Notes: generated by a model from the sequence alone, not told the origin. 20,924 nucleotides of DNA from Promethearchaeota archaeon (GCA_030620005.1 JAUXAJ010000051.1:1-20924); one strand, 5' to 3'; counted from the stretch's first letter, positions 1-8,659 are shown. Numbers and translations: made by a program.

Positions 1-1045
1 GTAACCCATATCCTACGATCATATTAAATCCCCCACCAATCCCCGAAATGGTGTAAATTATATAAATCATCGTTAAATTGCTTGGATCTACTAGAAGAAT
101 AAAAAATAAAGTTATATTACTAATAAATGAACCTATAACTATTGTATATTTTTTTCCATATTTATTGAGGATAGGTTTTCCTAAAATAAAACCTATTAAC
201 ATCCCGATAACAAGCAGAATTACAAAAATAACAATCAATTCTGGTATCTTAACAACATATGTCATGAAATAGATTGCTGCTGCAACACTTGCTCCACTAC
301 TTATTGAATTAATTAGACTTGAGGAAAAGTGAGTAGAAACTGGTTTAGCGCTAAGAATCTTGAAGAGCTCTTTTACGTTATATTTTTCTTTTTTAATCGG
401 CTCGATCCTTTCCCTGACACCTAAAGTTCCGATGGTTGAAACTAAAAAGACAAATGCTGAAGTCGAAACAATTAAAACAATATACCCTATTAGTGGAGTC
501 GGAAAACTTGACACGACTGGTATAGTTATACCATAAAAAAGAATTGAACCTAAGGTGTATCCCAAGCTCTTAATTAAGGAAAGAGAATCACGATCCTTAC
601 CCGTTTCAGACATCACGGGAATCATAGAATTTAAGGGAATGTCCATCAAATCAAACGTGATTCCTAGAAGACTATATGATATGAAAACTATTAGAAGTTT
701 ACCACTAGGAGCTAGAGCCGGTCCTAACCAAAGAATGATATAATTTATAGCGCAAATCATGCTCCCTAACACAATATAAGGTCTGAATCTGCCCCATTTT
801 GTTTTTGGAAGGTGATCAATGATATATCCCAATAATGGGTCATTGAATGCGTCTATTATTCTCGTGATCAAAAAGATGATCGCGATTGCAACAGGATCAA
901 GGCCTACTACATCGGTGTAGAATATCAAGAGAAAGCCACTAATCAATGTCATTATTGGAATGTTACCGAAGTTAACTACGAAGAATGAAGCCTTTTCCTT
1001 TCGTTTAAGGATTGTCCCGGTTTTTGAAATTTGCATATCATCCAT
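1..1045 (-). CDS. GPH-family (MelB-like) sugar:cation symporter, C-terminus cut by window edge
   Basis: An open frame of 348 codons runs from an ATG at 1045 (minus strand) off the left edge without a stop. The start has a good ribosome binding site, AGGGG about 8 bases upstream. The N-terminal third carries the signature of the glycoside-pentoside-hexuronide:cation symporter family of MFS carriers: RIIDAFNDPLLGYIIDH followed by TKWGRFRPY, then a second conserved stretch, DLMDIPLNSMIPVMSETGKD. The rest alternates long hydrophobic helices with short charged loops, as expected for a 12-helix membrane carrier, about 8-9 helices being in the window. Family members take up sugars, uronides or related solutes with Na+ or H+; the substrate cannot be read from the sequence. 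The gene diverges from the decayed patch and the nitroreductase to its right. Confidence 0.9.
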   Translation of the reverse strand, partial: MDDMQISKTGTILKRKEKASFFVVNFGNIPIMTLISGFLLIFYTDVVGLDPVAIAIIFLITRIIDAFNDPLLGYIIDHLPKTKWGRFRPYIVLGSMICAINYIILWLGPALAPSGKLLIVFISYSLLGITFDLMDIPLNSMIPVMSETGKDRDSLSLIKSLGYTLGSILFYGITIPVVSSFPTPLIGYIVLIVSTSAFVFLVSTIGTLGVRERIEPIKKEKYNVKELFKILSAKPVSTHFSSSLINSISSGASVAAAIYFMTYVVKIPELIVIFVILLVIGMLIGFILGKPILNKYGKKYTIVIGSFISNITLFFILLVDPSNLTMIYIIYTISGIGGGFNMIVGYGL

Positions 1046-1203
1046 AAAATTATCCCCTTGTTTTTAAAATTGTTAATTTATTCACTTAAATTGTTTTTTA
1101 ATTTGATTTTCATCTGAATTTAACAAAATGTAAAATAATTTAATAATATTTAACATTTAAACTTAATTCTTAATTCTTAATCCTTATAATTATAACAAGA
1201 TAT

Positions 1204-1335
1204 TTCAAGAGCGGCGGTATCATTAAGATCTCACCCTACTGAAAAGGCTTTATCCCCAGCTCCAGTAAAAATAGCAGCGAGAGCATCATCATCATCATCA
1301 CGGAAAGCGTTCCAAGCCTCTTGCAATTCTAAATT
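1204..1335 (-). pseudogene. Enoyl-CoA hydratase/crotonase remnant
   Basis: On the minus strand a short reading frame gives NLELQEAWNAFRDDDDDALA, then IFTGAGDKAFSVG, a stop (TGA at 1231-1233), and DLND. This matches the N-terminal part of crotonase-fold enzymes, whose core reads roughly 'L..EL..AW..f..D..v...ltGaGdkAFsaGaDL'. The stop sits exactly where the family has a small residue between the oxyanion-hole Gly and the conserved Asp-Leu. Only about 45 residues survive; there is no start and no C-terminal half. It is therefore a decayed fragment of a beta-oxidation-type gene. The assignment rests on motif recognition alone. Confidence 0.6.
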
Positions 1336-1358
1336 TGTTCCATTATTTATGCAATTAC

Positions 1359-1451
1359 GAACCAGAATATGTGGGTAAATTCACTGAAGATGAGTTAAAA
1401 ATATGGGCTAAAGAAAATATGACCTATTGGAAAGTCCCCGCAATCATTGAA
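1359..1451 (+). pseudogene. Acyl-CoA synthetase (AMP-binding) C-terminal remnant
   Basis: Within a short plus-strand frame (1335-1595) the residues EPEYVGKFTEDELKIW and then AKENMTYWKVPAIIE match the C-terminal domain of acyl-CoA synthetases ('kpEY.GK.TeeEli.WakenMa.yKvPr.iE'). The match stops there: the expected 'eLPkt..GKilrr' with the catalytic Lys is absent, and the remaining 47 codons look like AT-rich noise. No N-terminal AMP-binding domain lies upstream. It is a broken fragment lying back to back with the crotonase fragment, both being fatty-acyl-CoA functions. Expression as a small protein from the TTG at 1335 is possible but unlikely. Confidence 0.55.
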
Positions 1452-1653
1452 ACTTTTTTACTAAAAATAGTTAAAGATTTATATAGCACTATTATCTTGA
1501 ATGATGGCAATATTAAACTTTACGATCGAAATCAAAATATCTTTGCTATAAAAGATATTTATCTTTTAAATAAATATAAAAGATACAAAACCTAGAAACG
1601 AATTAATTTGAACTAATTAAATTTAAAAATTTCTCAAAATATTGGTGTGTTTA

Positions 1654-2226
1654 ATGGATATTGGAGAGGCTATTTACAAGAGGAGAACCATTCGTAGATT
1701 TAAGCAAGACCCTATTTCAATCGTTATATTAAAAAAATTAGTTGATTTCGCTCGAGTTGCTCCAATGGCGAGTAATGTTCAAAGTATTGATTTTATAATT
1801 GTTTCAAAACCAGAAATAAGAGAAAAATTATTTCCATTGGTAAATTGGGCCGCTTCTCTTCCAAGAACCAGGAGAATCCCTGAAGATGGACGCCGTCCCA
1901 CTGCCTACATCATAGTTCTCGTCAATATTCAAACAAAAAAGTTCGCCGATTTTGATGTGGGTGCTGCTGTAGAAAACATCTTGCTTGGAGCTGTAAATTT
2001 AGGGTTGGGAAGTTGTTGGATGGGAGCAATCGATAGGAATAAAATCAGAGATCTTTTTGAAATCCCTGAACATTATGATATAAAACAAGTCATAAGCTTG
2101 GGAAAGCCTGACGAAAAGTCTGTTGTTGAACCTTACATTGACTCATTTAAATATTGGAAAGATGATCAACAAGTAATGCATATTCCAAAAAGAAATTTGG
2201 ATGATATAATCTTAAAAATTTGTTAG
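1654..2226 (+). CDS. Nitroreductase-family FMN oxidoreductase
   Basis: A 190-residue protein when started at the ATG at 1654; the frame is open back to a TTG at 1642, but the family N-terminus begins with the helix 'MDIGEAIYKRRTIRRF', so 1654 is preferred (GGTG lies about 7 bases upstream). The RRTIRRF motif, which contacts the FMN phosphate, is followed by APMASNVQS (FMN-binding loop). A second conserved block, GAAVENILLGAVNLGLGSCW near residues 105-125, is the dimer and flavin-binding core. Length fits the short nitroreductase family. Such enzymes use NAD(P)H to reduce nitro compounds, quinones or flavin-linked substrates; the real substrate is unknown. It stands alone, with AT-rich gaps on both sides. 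Confidence 0.88.
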   Translation: MDIGEAIYKRRTIRRFKQDPISIVILKKLVDFARVAPMASNVQSIDFIIVSKPEIREKLFPLVNWAASLPRTRRIPEDGRRPTAYIIVLVNIQTKKFADFDVGAAVENILLGAVNLGLGSCWMGAIDRNKIRDLFEIPEHYDIKQVISLGKPDEKSVVEPYIDSFKYWKDDQQVMHIPKRNLDDIILKIC

Positions 2227-2452
2227 ATAAATTTTATATTAATCCTATTTAGTTTTTCAGCAATTTAATTGATTGAACTTCAATTCTCAACAAACTATCA
2301 ATAAAGAAATTTGATAAAAATAAAGATGGGATAAATAAATTAAAAAAAAAATGAATAAATAATGCTTTTATCATTTTTCTGAAAGTTGACAAATTTTATA
2401 TTTTTAAAGATTATTTCTTATCTATACTAATATTTTTTAAGAGATTAAAAAA

Positions 2453-2854
2453 ATGGCTCGTAAAAAAACTATTCCTTCAAATAATTTCTGCGTGTTATGT
2501 GGCCGACACACTAACGAAAAAAAAAGGTTTGGTGAGAATTGGGATAATTTTTTTTTTGCTTGTAATTATTGTCAAAAAGTATGGTGCGTAAATTGTTTCG
2601 GCCAATTAATTGGAAAAGGACCACGAAAATCTTTCAAATTGGGGAAAAAAGGTCAAATAAATTGTCTTGATTGTAATAATTTCATACCAATGATACGATT
2701 GCCGGAGAATCTTCCTTTTGTTCAAAAAAGAGGACAAGCACAAAAAGCTGGAGAAAAGAAACAAGAACTTGGAGGCATGAAAACATGCACCATGTGTGGT
2801 CAAAAATTAAAGCAAGGATCAAATTTCTGCGATTATTGTGGAGAAAAGCAATAA
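2453..2854 (+). CDS. Cys-rich multi-zinc-ribbon protein
   Basis: A 133-residue protein with 12 cysteines arranged as CxxC pairs: C13/C16, C37/C40, C45/C48, C71/C74 and, after a Lys/Gln-rich linker, C112/C115 with C126/C129. The last four form a classic zinc ribbon (CTMCGQKLKQG..FCDYCG). The first eight look like a cross-braced or treble-clef pair spaced as in small RING/FYVE-like folds, though this is inference. There is no catalytic motif. Proteins of this kind usually bind nucleic acid or act as protein adaptors. A purine-rich GAGAT lies 8-12 bases before the ATG. A reverse-strand ORF over the same bases is a shadow. Function unknown. Confidence 0.8.
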   Translation: MARKKTIPSNNFCVLCGRHTNEKKRFGENWDNFFFACNYCQKVWCVNCFGQLIGKGPRKSFKLGKKGQINCLDCNNFIPMIRLPENLPFVQKRGQAQKAGEKKQELGGMKTCTMCGQKLKQGSNFCDYCGEKQ

Positions 2855-2901
2855 TTTTTGGCTTGTTTAATCGAATGTATAAGACTAAATTTTTCCAGAG
2901 A

Positions 2902-2930
2902 TTTTTTTATACTTTTGTTTTAAATTTTTT
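2902..2930 (+). terminator. T-tract terminator after the zinc-ribbon gene
   Basis: Three runs of T (7, 4-5 and 6 long) lie about 50-75 bases after the zinc-ribbon stop codon on the sense strand. Archaeal RNA polymerase commonly terminates at such T-tracts without a hairpin. No stable stem precedes it. Confidence 0.4.
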
Positions 2931-3014
2931 ATCATGATAGCTCAAGAAAAGAAACAAAAAATACTTTTAAGATTGAATAGTGAAAACATAAGATAATTAC
3001 AAGGAAATAAAAAC

Positions 3015-3626
3015 TTGGTTAAAAGTAATAATAAAGTAAAATATTCTTTTAAATGCGTCAAGTGTGGAAATTGTTGTCGTTCCGGGTTTGAAATTCGGAT
3101 ACACGAAGAAGATATTAATGCTTGGACTAAAAATAGAAAAGAAGAATTCTTACAACATTTAAAAATTGATCTTAAATCCATTTCTATAGATGGAATGGCG
3201 GGATATCATTTTGAATACGACGAAGGAGAAGAATCTGCCGTAGACCGGATTAAAAATCATTACAACGGAAAAGAACAAGAAGAAAAACTAGAAGATTTAA
3301 AAAATTTCATTCTAAAAAATCATCATTATTTAGGACAGGAGTTTCTTCCCTTACCGATTTACTCTTTTATTACTGAAACAGGTTTAAAACCAATTTTTAC
3401 CCCTAAAAGTTTTCAAATCATGTTGGAAGCATTAAATCGAGGAATAGTATACTTAATAAAACTTGAATCTTATGAGCGTTGCCCATTTTTAGAAGAAAAA
3501 TCGTGCATGATTCATGAAATTAAACCTCGAGAGTGTAAAAACTTTCCTTACGACAAGGAGGGTAATTTAAAAGTTCATGATCACGTTTTAAAGATTTGTA
3601 ACGGATTTAAAAAAGTTACTGATTAA
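3015..3626 (+). CDS. YkgJ-like CxxCxxCC metal-cluster protein
   Basis: A 203-residue protein. Near the start is C14-x2-C17-x2-C20-C21, the hallmark of the YkgJ/CxxCxxCC family of putative Zn- or Fe-binding proteins. The matching C-terminal cysteines are present: C156 (CPFLEEKSC), C164, C174 (PRECKNFPY) and C195. Between them is a helical insert of about 100 residues, longer than in the smallest family members. The start is TTG at 3015: the frame is closed by a TAA shortly upstream, no ATG comes before the first Cys motif, and AAGGA lies 9 bases upstream. Family members are thought to carry a metal cluster, but their reaction is not settled. No partner gene is evident. Confidence 0.82.
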   Translation: MVKSNNKVKYSFKCVKCGNCCRSGFEIRIHEEDINAWTKNRKEEFLQHLKIDLKSISIDGMAGYHFEYDEGEESAVDRIKNHYNGKEQEEKLEDLKNFILKNHHYLGQEFLPLPIYSFITETGLKPIFTPKSFQIMLEALNRGIVYLIKLESYERCPFLEEKSCMIHEIKPRECKNFPYDKEGNLKVHDHVLKICNGFKKVTD

Positions 3627-3724
3627 TTAAAACCACATCATGAATATGCGGACAAGTAAATAAGCAATATAAATGATTACAATTCTTTTAGAAATAGCTG
3701 TTATCACGTCTTATTTTACGTGTA

Positions 3725-3749
3725 TTTAATTATGAAAATATTAATTAAA
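3725..3749. promoter_or_regulatory. Inverted repeat upstream of the glycyl radical enzyme
   Basis: TTTAATTA at 3725-3732 and TAATTAAA at 3742-3749 are perfect 8-base arms separated by 9 bases, centred about 97 bases upstream of the enzyme's ATG. The symmetry and position suit an operator for a dimeric regulator. In such AT-rich DNA chance symmetry is common, so confidence is low. Confidence 0.3.
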
Positions 3750-3833
3750 CCGAAATGCATATTGTTATTTAAAAGATATTAAATATATTAAATGAGTGAA
3801 AATTATTGAAGTTAACACCTTGGAGGGGATGTA

Positions 3834-6212
3834 ATGCAATTAGAGCAAAGTTCACTGCTTAATTATAAAGAACGCACTTTAAGAATGAAAGAAAAGGTGG
3901 TCAAGCAGCCACACGAAATGTGTATTGAAAGAGCCCAGTTAATTACTGAATCTTATAAAAGAACCAAGGGAAATCCTCCTACAATTCGCCTTGCCAAGGC
4001 GATGGAAAATTTATTAACAAACATGACGATAAAAATATGGGATGACGAATATATCGTTGGTAATCGCTGTTCAAAATTTGTAGGAACCCCACTCTATCCT
4101 GAAGTCAGAGTAGATACGATTGAGCAGGATTTAGATCTCTACAATAATCGTCCAATTCAAAGATTTTTACTGTCTGAGGAAGATAAACGGGTTTTAAGGG
4201 AGGAAATAATACCGTATTGGAAGAACGAAGATGAAACTGTTAAAGCTCGATTTAATTCGTATTTAAGTCCTGAATTGACTGAATTAATGCTCCAATTAAC
4301 GTATATTGTGGATACGGATATCACGAATGGGGTGGGTCATTTCTTTCCAGGACACGAGAACGTCTTAAAAAGTGGATATGATGGGTTAATTCGAAAGGCG
4401 GAAGAAAAATTAAAGGAATTTCCTAATGACATTGAAAAAAAGAACTTTCTAGATTCTGTCATAATAGTGTTAAATGGAGCAAAAAATTATGTTCAGAGAT
4501 ATTCAAATTTAGCTAAAGAAATGGCTGAAAATGAAGAAAATTCAGAGAGACAAAAGGAGCTTTTAGAAATTTCTGAAACGTGCTACGCAATCTCTGGCAG
4601 TCCTCCTAAATCTTTTAAAGAAGCGCTTCAATTAATTTTTTTTACTCACGTGATATGTGGGCTTGAAGACGGAGGTTTTGCAATAAGCATTGGGCGCCTA
4701 GATCAGGTATTATATCCATATTACCTTGAGGATATAAATCAAGGAAAGATTTTGGTTGAAGAAGTCCAATTTTTAATTGAGTGTTATTACGTCAAACTTA
4801 GTACTTTGTGGAATTATATCCTCAATAAAGGTATAATTGCTGCGGAGGGACCTCCAATTGCAGAGAACATGACAATAGGAGGCGTTGATCGAGATGGAAA
4901 CGATGTTACGAACGATTTATCCTATTTACTTTTGGAAGCATACGATCGCCTTAAAACAGTTCAACCCTCCTTTTCAGTTAGAGTTAACGAAAAAACTCCT
5001 GAAGACTTGCTCGTTAAAACAGGTGAAGCTATAAAGTCAGGTGCGAGTATTGCACTGTTTAACGACCACGTGATGATACCTGGTCTTAATCGTCTTGGGT
5101 ATTCGTTAGAGGACGCTAGAGAGTATGCACCCATTGGTTGTGTTGAGCCCGTGCATCCTTTCAAATCTTTTGGATGCACGAATGCAACGCAAATGAATGT
5201 TGTAAAATACTTGGAGTTGACCTTAAATAACGGAACTGATATGTTTACTAGAACGAAATATGGACTAGAAAATTCAAAAAAGATTGAATCGTTTGAAGAT
5301 CTCTTAAACGAATTCGCAAAACAATTAAAATTTTTTCTTGATAACATGGTAGAAACGATGATGGCTCTTGAAAAAGCCATAGCTGAACTAAATCCTCAAC
5401 CGTTTTTATCTGCAACAACCAACGATTGCATTGAGCGAGGACTTGACATAACAAGTGGAGGGGCGATTTATGACTTTACAACGACTCAAATGATAGGATT
5501 AGCCACGGTTGCTGACAGTTTAGCTGTAATAAAAAAAATTGTTTTTGAAGATAAAATGCTACCTTACGAAGATTTAGTAAAAATGCTTTCTAAAAATTAT
5601 AGGGGAACATATCAGGGAAAAAAAGGAGCCGAATGGAGAGAAATTTTTATTAATAAAGTTCCAAAATTTGGAAATGACGACGATTATGTCGATTCAATTG
5701 CCAGCGATGTGGCAAAACTATTTTGCGAACAAATTTTAAAACACTCCAATTATCGCGGGGGAAAATACAATCCTGGAATTTATTCTACCGTGTTTCATCT
5801 TGCGTTTGGGGTGTTTACTGCTGCTTCGGCTGATGGGAGGAAATCAAGAGATGCGCTATCAAACGGAGTCGGTCCTTCTCACGGAGCAGACAAGAATGGT
5901 CCTACAGCAATTTTAAATTCTGTCATGAAGTTAGAAAACGAATTGCAAACTAATGGAAATTCTGTCATCCTAGCATTTCATCCGAATACAATAAAGCTAG
6001 ATATTTTTCCCTCTCTCATTCGTTCATTTTTCCAGCCAAATGGAGGATTTCACGTGCAATTTAATATCGTGGGAAAAGATATACTATGTGATGCTCAAAA
6101 AAATCCCGATAATTATCGCGGTTTAGTTGTAAGAATTGCGGGGTATTCAGTATACTTCACCGAATTGTCCAAAAACGCTCAAGAAGATATAATTGCTCGA
6201 ACAGAGTATTAA
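3834..6212 (+). CDS. Glycyl radical enzyme (pyruvate formate-lyase / dehydratase superfamily)
   Basis: A complete 792-residue glycyl radical enzyme. The active-site loop APIGCVEP places the thiyl-radical Cys at C436 and the general-base Glu at E438. The C-terminal VRIAGYSVYF motif puts the radical-bearing Gly at G770, and the protein ends in the family's typical IIARTEY. The N-terminal PFL-like domain fills about residues 10-640. C-E spacing of the GCxE type is shared by glycerol/diol dehydratase, choline TMA-lyase, decarboxylase and alkylsuccinate-synthase-like members as well as PFL, so the reaction is not assigned. The start is set by a strong ribosome binding site, GGAGGGG, ending about 5 bases before the ATG. 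It needs a radical-SAM activase to install the radical; none is in the window. Oxygen sensitivity implies an anaerobe. Confidence 0.93.
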   Translation: MQLEQSSLLNYKERTLRMKEKVVKQPHEMCIERAQLITESYKRTKGNPPTIRLAKAMENLLTNMTIKIWDDEYIVGNRCSKFVGTPLYPEVRVDTIEQDLDLYNNRPIQRFLLSEEDKRVLREEIIPYWKNEDETVKARFNSYLSPELTELMLQLTYIVDTDITNGVGHFFPGHENVLKSGYDGLIRKAEEKLKEFPNDIEKKNFLDSVIIVLNGAKNYVQRYSNLAKEMAENEENSERQKELLEISETCYAISGSPPKSFKEALQLIFFTHVICGLEDGGFAISIGRLDQVLYPYYLEDINQGKILVEEVQFLIECYYVKLSTLWNYILNKGIIAAEGPPIAENMTIGGVDRDGNDVTNDLSYLLLEAYDRLKTVQPSFSVRVNEKTPEDLLVKTGEAIKSGASIALFNDHVMIPGLNRLGYSLEDAREYAPIGCVEPVHPFKSFGCTNATQMNVVKYLELTLNNGTDMFTRTKYGLENSKKIESFEDLLNEFAKQLKFFLDNMVETMMALEKAIAELNPQPFLSATTNDCIERGLDITSGGAIYDFTTTQMIGLATVADSLAVIKKIVFEDKMLPYEDLVKMLSKNYRGTYQGKKGAEWREIFINKVPKFGNDDDYVDSIASDVAKLFCEQILKHSNYRGGKYNPGIYSTVFHLAFGVFTAASADGRKSRDALSNGVGPSHGADKNGPTAILNSVMKLENELQTNGNSVILAFHPNTIKLDIFPSLIRSFFQPNGGFHVQFNIVGKDILCDAQKNPDNYRGLVVRIAGYSVYFTELSKNAQEDIIARTEY

Positions 6213-6581
6213 CTCCTTCGCTTTTTTTCATTGTTTTTTTCAAATAAACAAGTTTTAAATGTTATCATTAAAAGAAGAAAGATTCTGTAAAGATTGAAAT
6301 AATCAATTCTTTTCTAAATAAAGAGAATAAATTCTTTTTTCATTGAACACGGCTTAAAAAAGGTTCGGGAATCTCGGTCGGGCTTACACCTTCTCCAAAA
6401 GCGTGTCCTTCCGTTGTTCCGATGGTAGTGGCTTTATTAGTATTAATGATCGTTTTGTTTCTCTTTTCCTTTAAAATTCTCATTACTTCGACCTTAAGAT
6501 CAATGGAAGCGTTCTCAGTTCAATCATGAGTCGTTCCCCAAGAAGATTGAAAAAAAAAGTTTAGAAATGATATTGAGAAAT
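6213..6581. other. Intergenic stretch with a small minus-strand frame
   Basis: About 370 bases between the glycyl radical enzyme and a convergent membrane-protein gene. Apart from the T-tracts, it holds a minus-strand frame (ATG at 6483 to TGA at 6340, 47 codons) whose product ends in GTTEGHAFGEGVSPTEIPEP and a few more residues. The Gly/Pro-rich composition looks like the tail of a real enzyme rather than random AT-rich translation. The frame stays open only to a TGA just beyond 6510, so it is probably the C-terminal remnant of a lost gene. I cannot name the family. Confidence 0.4.
6222..6240 (+). terminator. T-tract terminator after the glycyl radical enzyme
   Basis: Two runs of seven T separated by five bases lie 10-28 bases after the glycyl radical enzyme stop codon. 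This is a typical archaeal factor-independent end signal for the sense transcript. Confidence 0.5.
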
Positions 6582-7277
6582 TCACGATGGGAAAATTAAT
6601 CGCTCGATTAAAAAATAAAAAAACGATACGCTCCCTATATATAATAACATTACTATAAACGCAGTTGGAATTTTCATCCAATGGCTCTTTTCCTTAACCC
6701 TTTCATAAAGGTAATACATTGATAAACCAAGGATGATCTCGGGAATTATTATATATACTGCCAAATGATCAACCATTACTTTTACATTCTGAGCATTCCA
6801 CGATCCTAAACTCCACATTGTTAATTCTGACATTCCAAACACCAATAATGACATTAGGGCTACTATAATATAAGCAATTGATCGCGTCTTGCGTTCTTGG
6901 AAGCGTTGACCAATAAACAATATCATGAAGATCGGAATAGCCCATAATCCTGCCATGTAACCTGACACGGGTCCAATTTTGAACAAACCATCTTCAGGAA
7001 AAGCTAAAGTCTCAAGTTGTACTGCTAAATACCAATCTGGAAACACCTGAAATAAGCTGAGAATGAACGCAAATAACCAGAGATTTACCCATTCCTCGTG
7101 CTTACGCCATATTCCAACTAATGCAATCGTTACATTATAAATGATAACAAGCATGAATAATTTGATTCCTATAACATTGTCAATTGGTATTATCAAAACA
7201 ATTAAACAAATTATTATGAATAAATAGTGAATGAGTAACGCATCCCTTTCCATCTTAGTTAATGATTCTAGCACCAT
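6582..7277 (-). CDS. Polytopic membrane protein, unrecognised
   Basis: A 231-residue protein with about seven hydrophobic segments (near 14-31, 37-56, 65-80, 104-123, 132-150, 170-190 and 202-224) joined by short loops. A WRKHEEW loop near 57-63 and a region with ELTMWSLGSW near 151-160 stand out as possible functional sites. No transporter, kinase or peptidase signature is recognised. The ATG at 7277 has GGAAAG about 4 bases upstream. It lies 115 bases downstream of, and in the same direction as, the enolase-superfamily gene, so co-transcription is possible but unproven. It converges on the glycyl radical enzyme. Confidence 0.7.
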   Translation of the reverse strand: MVLESLTKMERDALLIHYLFIIICLIVLIIPIDNVIGIKLFMLVIIYNVTIALVGIWRKHEEWVNLWLFAFILSLFQVFPDWYLAVQLETLAFPEDGLFKIGPVSGYMAGLWAIPIFMILFIGQRFQERKTRSIAYIIVALMSLLVFGMSELTMWSLGSWNAQNVKVMVDHLAVYIIIPEIILGLSMYYLYERVKEKSHWMKIPTAFIVMLLYIGSVSFFYFLIERLIFPS

Positions 7278-7392
7278 GATCTTTCCATGTTCATTATTAA
7301 TTTGTGAATGATTTCGAAAATTTTCTTAAACCTATAAATCTAATTGTTATATCGTATCCTTGATTTTTTTTGGAAATTTTCTTTTTTATTTT

Positions 7393-8565
7393 TCATGATT
7401 TTTTAATGGTAATAGTAGAAGTCGGATTAGTAGCATACTTTTCAAGAGCAGATTCATCTAGCTCGACGCCCCATCCTGGACCATCTGGAACCTTTGCTGT
7501 TCCATTACTATAATCTATGGGGTCTACAATGAGGTCGTCTTCCATCATTTCTTGGCCAAACAATTCGGTAGCGTGTCCTAACGAATTATGTTTCGCAGCT
7601 GCAAAATGAATGTGCATGGCTGAAGCGATCCCTAATGGCTGATTGTGGAGAACCGTTCCTAAACCATGGAGTTCAGCGTAATTTAAAGCCTTTAAAGCTT
7701 GAGTCACCCCCCCGGGACGTTCGGAATTTATTCCAAGGACACCCACAGCACCTAATTCGACTAGTGTAATGAAATCTTGAAGCGAGAAAAATCCTTCGTG
7801 CGATAATAATGGTGTATCTACTCGTTTCTGCACGTAAGCCATGCCCATGTAATCGTCTTTTCTCACAAGCTGTTCTGCGTAATCGATAGCATGAGGCTCA
7901 ATAGCTTTAATCGCTCTGACAGCTTCAGGAGGACTGTAAGCTTGATTGTAATCCACGCGCAGCCTGACTTTATTGCCAAAAGTATCTCGAAACATCTTAC
8001 ATAATGCAACGTCTTCTTCGATGCTATTTCCAAGCTTGTATCTAAAGGTCTTGAATCCCTTTTTGTAAAAACTTCTCGTAAAGCCTTTCATTAAAATGGG
8101 TTCGGCAAGTGGGATTAACGCCGCAAGGGGTATTTCGTCCACGGTTTTACCTCCCATGAAGTCGCACGCAGGTCTTCCCGTAATTTTACCCATCAAATCG
8201 TAACAAGTCATGTCTAAAAGTCCCTTTGCTACTTCGCTATGGGCAATGTTATTATCCATCCTGAACCGCATTTTTTCGACTTTAAAGGGACTTTCGCCTA
8301 AAACATATCCAGCCAATCCGTGCTGAATTGCGTCTATTATCTGATTTGGCGATACGCCCGATTCAGGTAACCAAACAAAAACTTCACCTATTCCTATATT
8401 ACCTTCGTTCGTCTTGAGTCGACATATCACGAAGTCACCACCGAGCCATTCTTCCTCTGCGGGAATTGCCATGCCTAAGCCTATACTGGATTTCATAGTC
8501 TCTCTTAAAGCTTTTTTAAATGGCACGTATAAGGGGGTTAACTCTATATCTACAATTTTTTCCAA
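7393..8565 (-). CDS. Enolase-superfamily (mandelate racemase/muconate lactonizing-like) enzyme
   Basis: A 390-residue protein of the usual length for this family: N-terminal capping domain (about 1-130) then a TIM-barrel domain. Visible functional residues are K177 in FRYKLG (second barrel strand), metal ligands D205 (RVDYNQ) and E231 (YAEQLV), E257 in SHEGFF as a likely third ligand, and H307 in LHNQPLG. The GGVTQALK segment (285-292) resembles the mandelate racemase side of the superfamily, but N280 stands where lactonizing enzymes have Lys and racemases have Asp. The reaction (epimerase, dehydratase or lactonase) cannot be fixed. The start is a TTG at 8565: the frame has no other upstream start, and the family N-terminus (KIVDIELTPLYVPFK) requires it. 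A divergent membrane-protein gene begins 252 bases away. Confidence 0.88.
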   Translation of the reverse strand: MEKIVDIELTPLYVPFKKALRETMKSSIGLGMAIPAEEEWLGGDFVICRLKTNEGNIGIGEVFVWLPESGVSPNQIIDAIQHGLAGYVLGESPFKVEKMRFRMDNNIAHSEVAKGLLDMTCYDLMGKITGRPACDFMGGKTVDEIPLAALIPLAEPILMKGFTRSFYKKGFKTFRYKLGNSIEEDVALCKMFRDTFGNKVRLRVDYNQAYSPPEAVRAIKAIEPHAIDYAEQLVRKDDYMGMAYVQKRVDTPLLSHEGFFSLQDFITLVELGAVGVLGINSERPGGVTQALKALNYAELHGLGTVLHNQPLGIASAMHIHFAAAKHNSLGHATELFGQEMMEDDLIVDPIDYSNGTAKVPDGPGWGVELDESALEKYATNPTSTITIKKS

Positions 8566-8659
8566 GAGATTATACCAACTACTTTTTTTATTTTATAATA
8601 TAATATTCGCAAATGAAATAATAATTATTCCAAAGTGTGAAGCAAATAATTTGGCTTTA

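Larger units (their letters stand above)
1046..1653. other. Gene-poor stretch between transporter and nitroreductase
   Basis: About 600 bases without an intact gene. The first 140 bases are very AT-rich and should hold the promoter of the minus-strand transporter; AATTGTTAA at 1068-1076 also occurs as half of a palindrome at 8671-8679. The middle holds the two decayed fragments listed separately, and an in-phase run of ATC repeats at 1286-1300 is simply the poly-Asp codons of the crotonase remnant. The last 60 bases precede the nitroreductase and are AT-rich. Confidence 0.6.

Noticed and set aside
1286..1300. ATC repeat as a microsatellite or regulatory repeat
   Set aside because: It is the poly-Asp codon run of the crotonase remnant on the other strand.
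4961..5454. Long reverse-strand ORFs inside the glycyl radical enzyme
   Set aside because: They overlap an intact, well-recognised gene and encode no recognisable domain; shadows.
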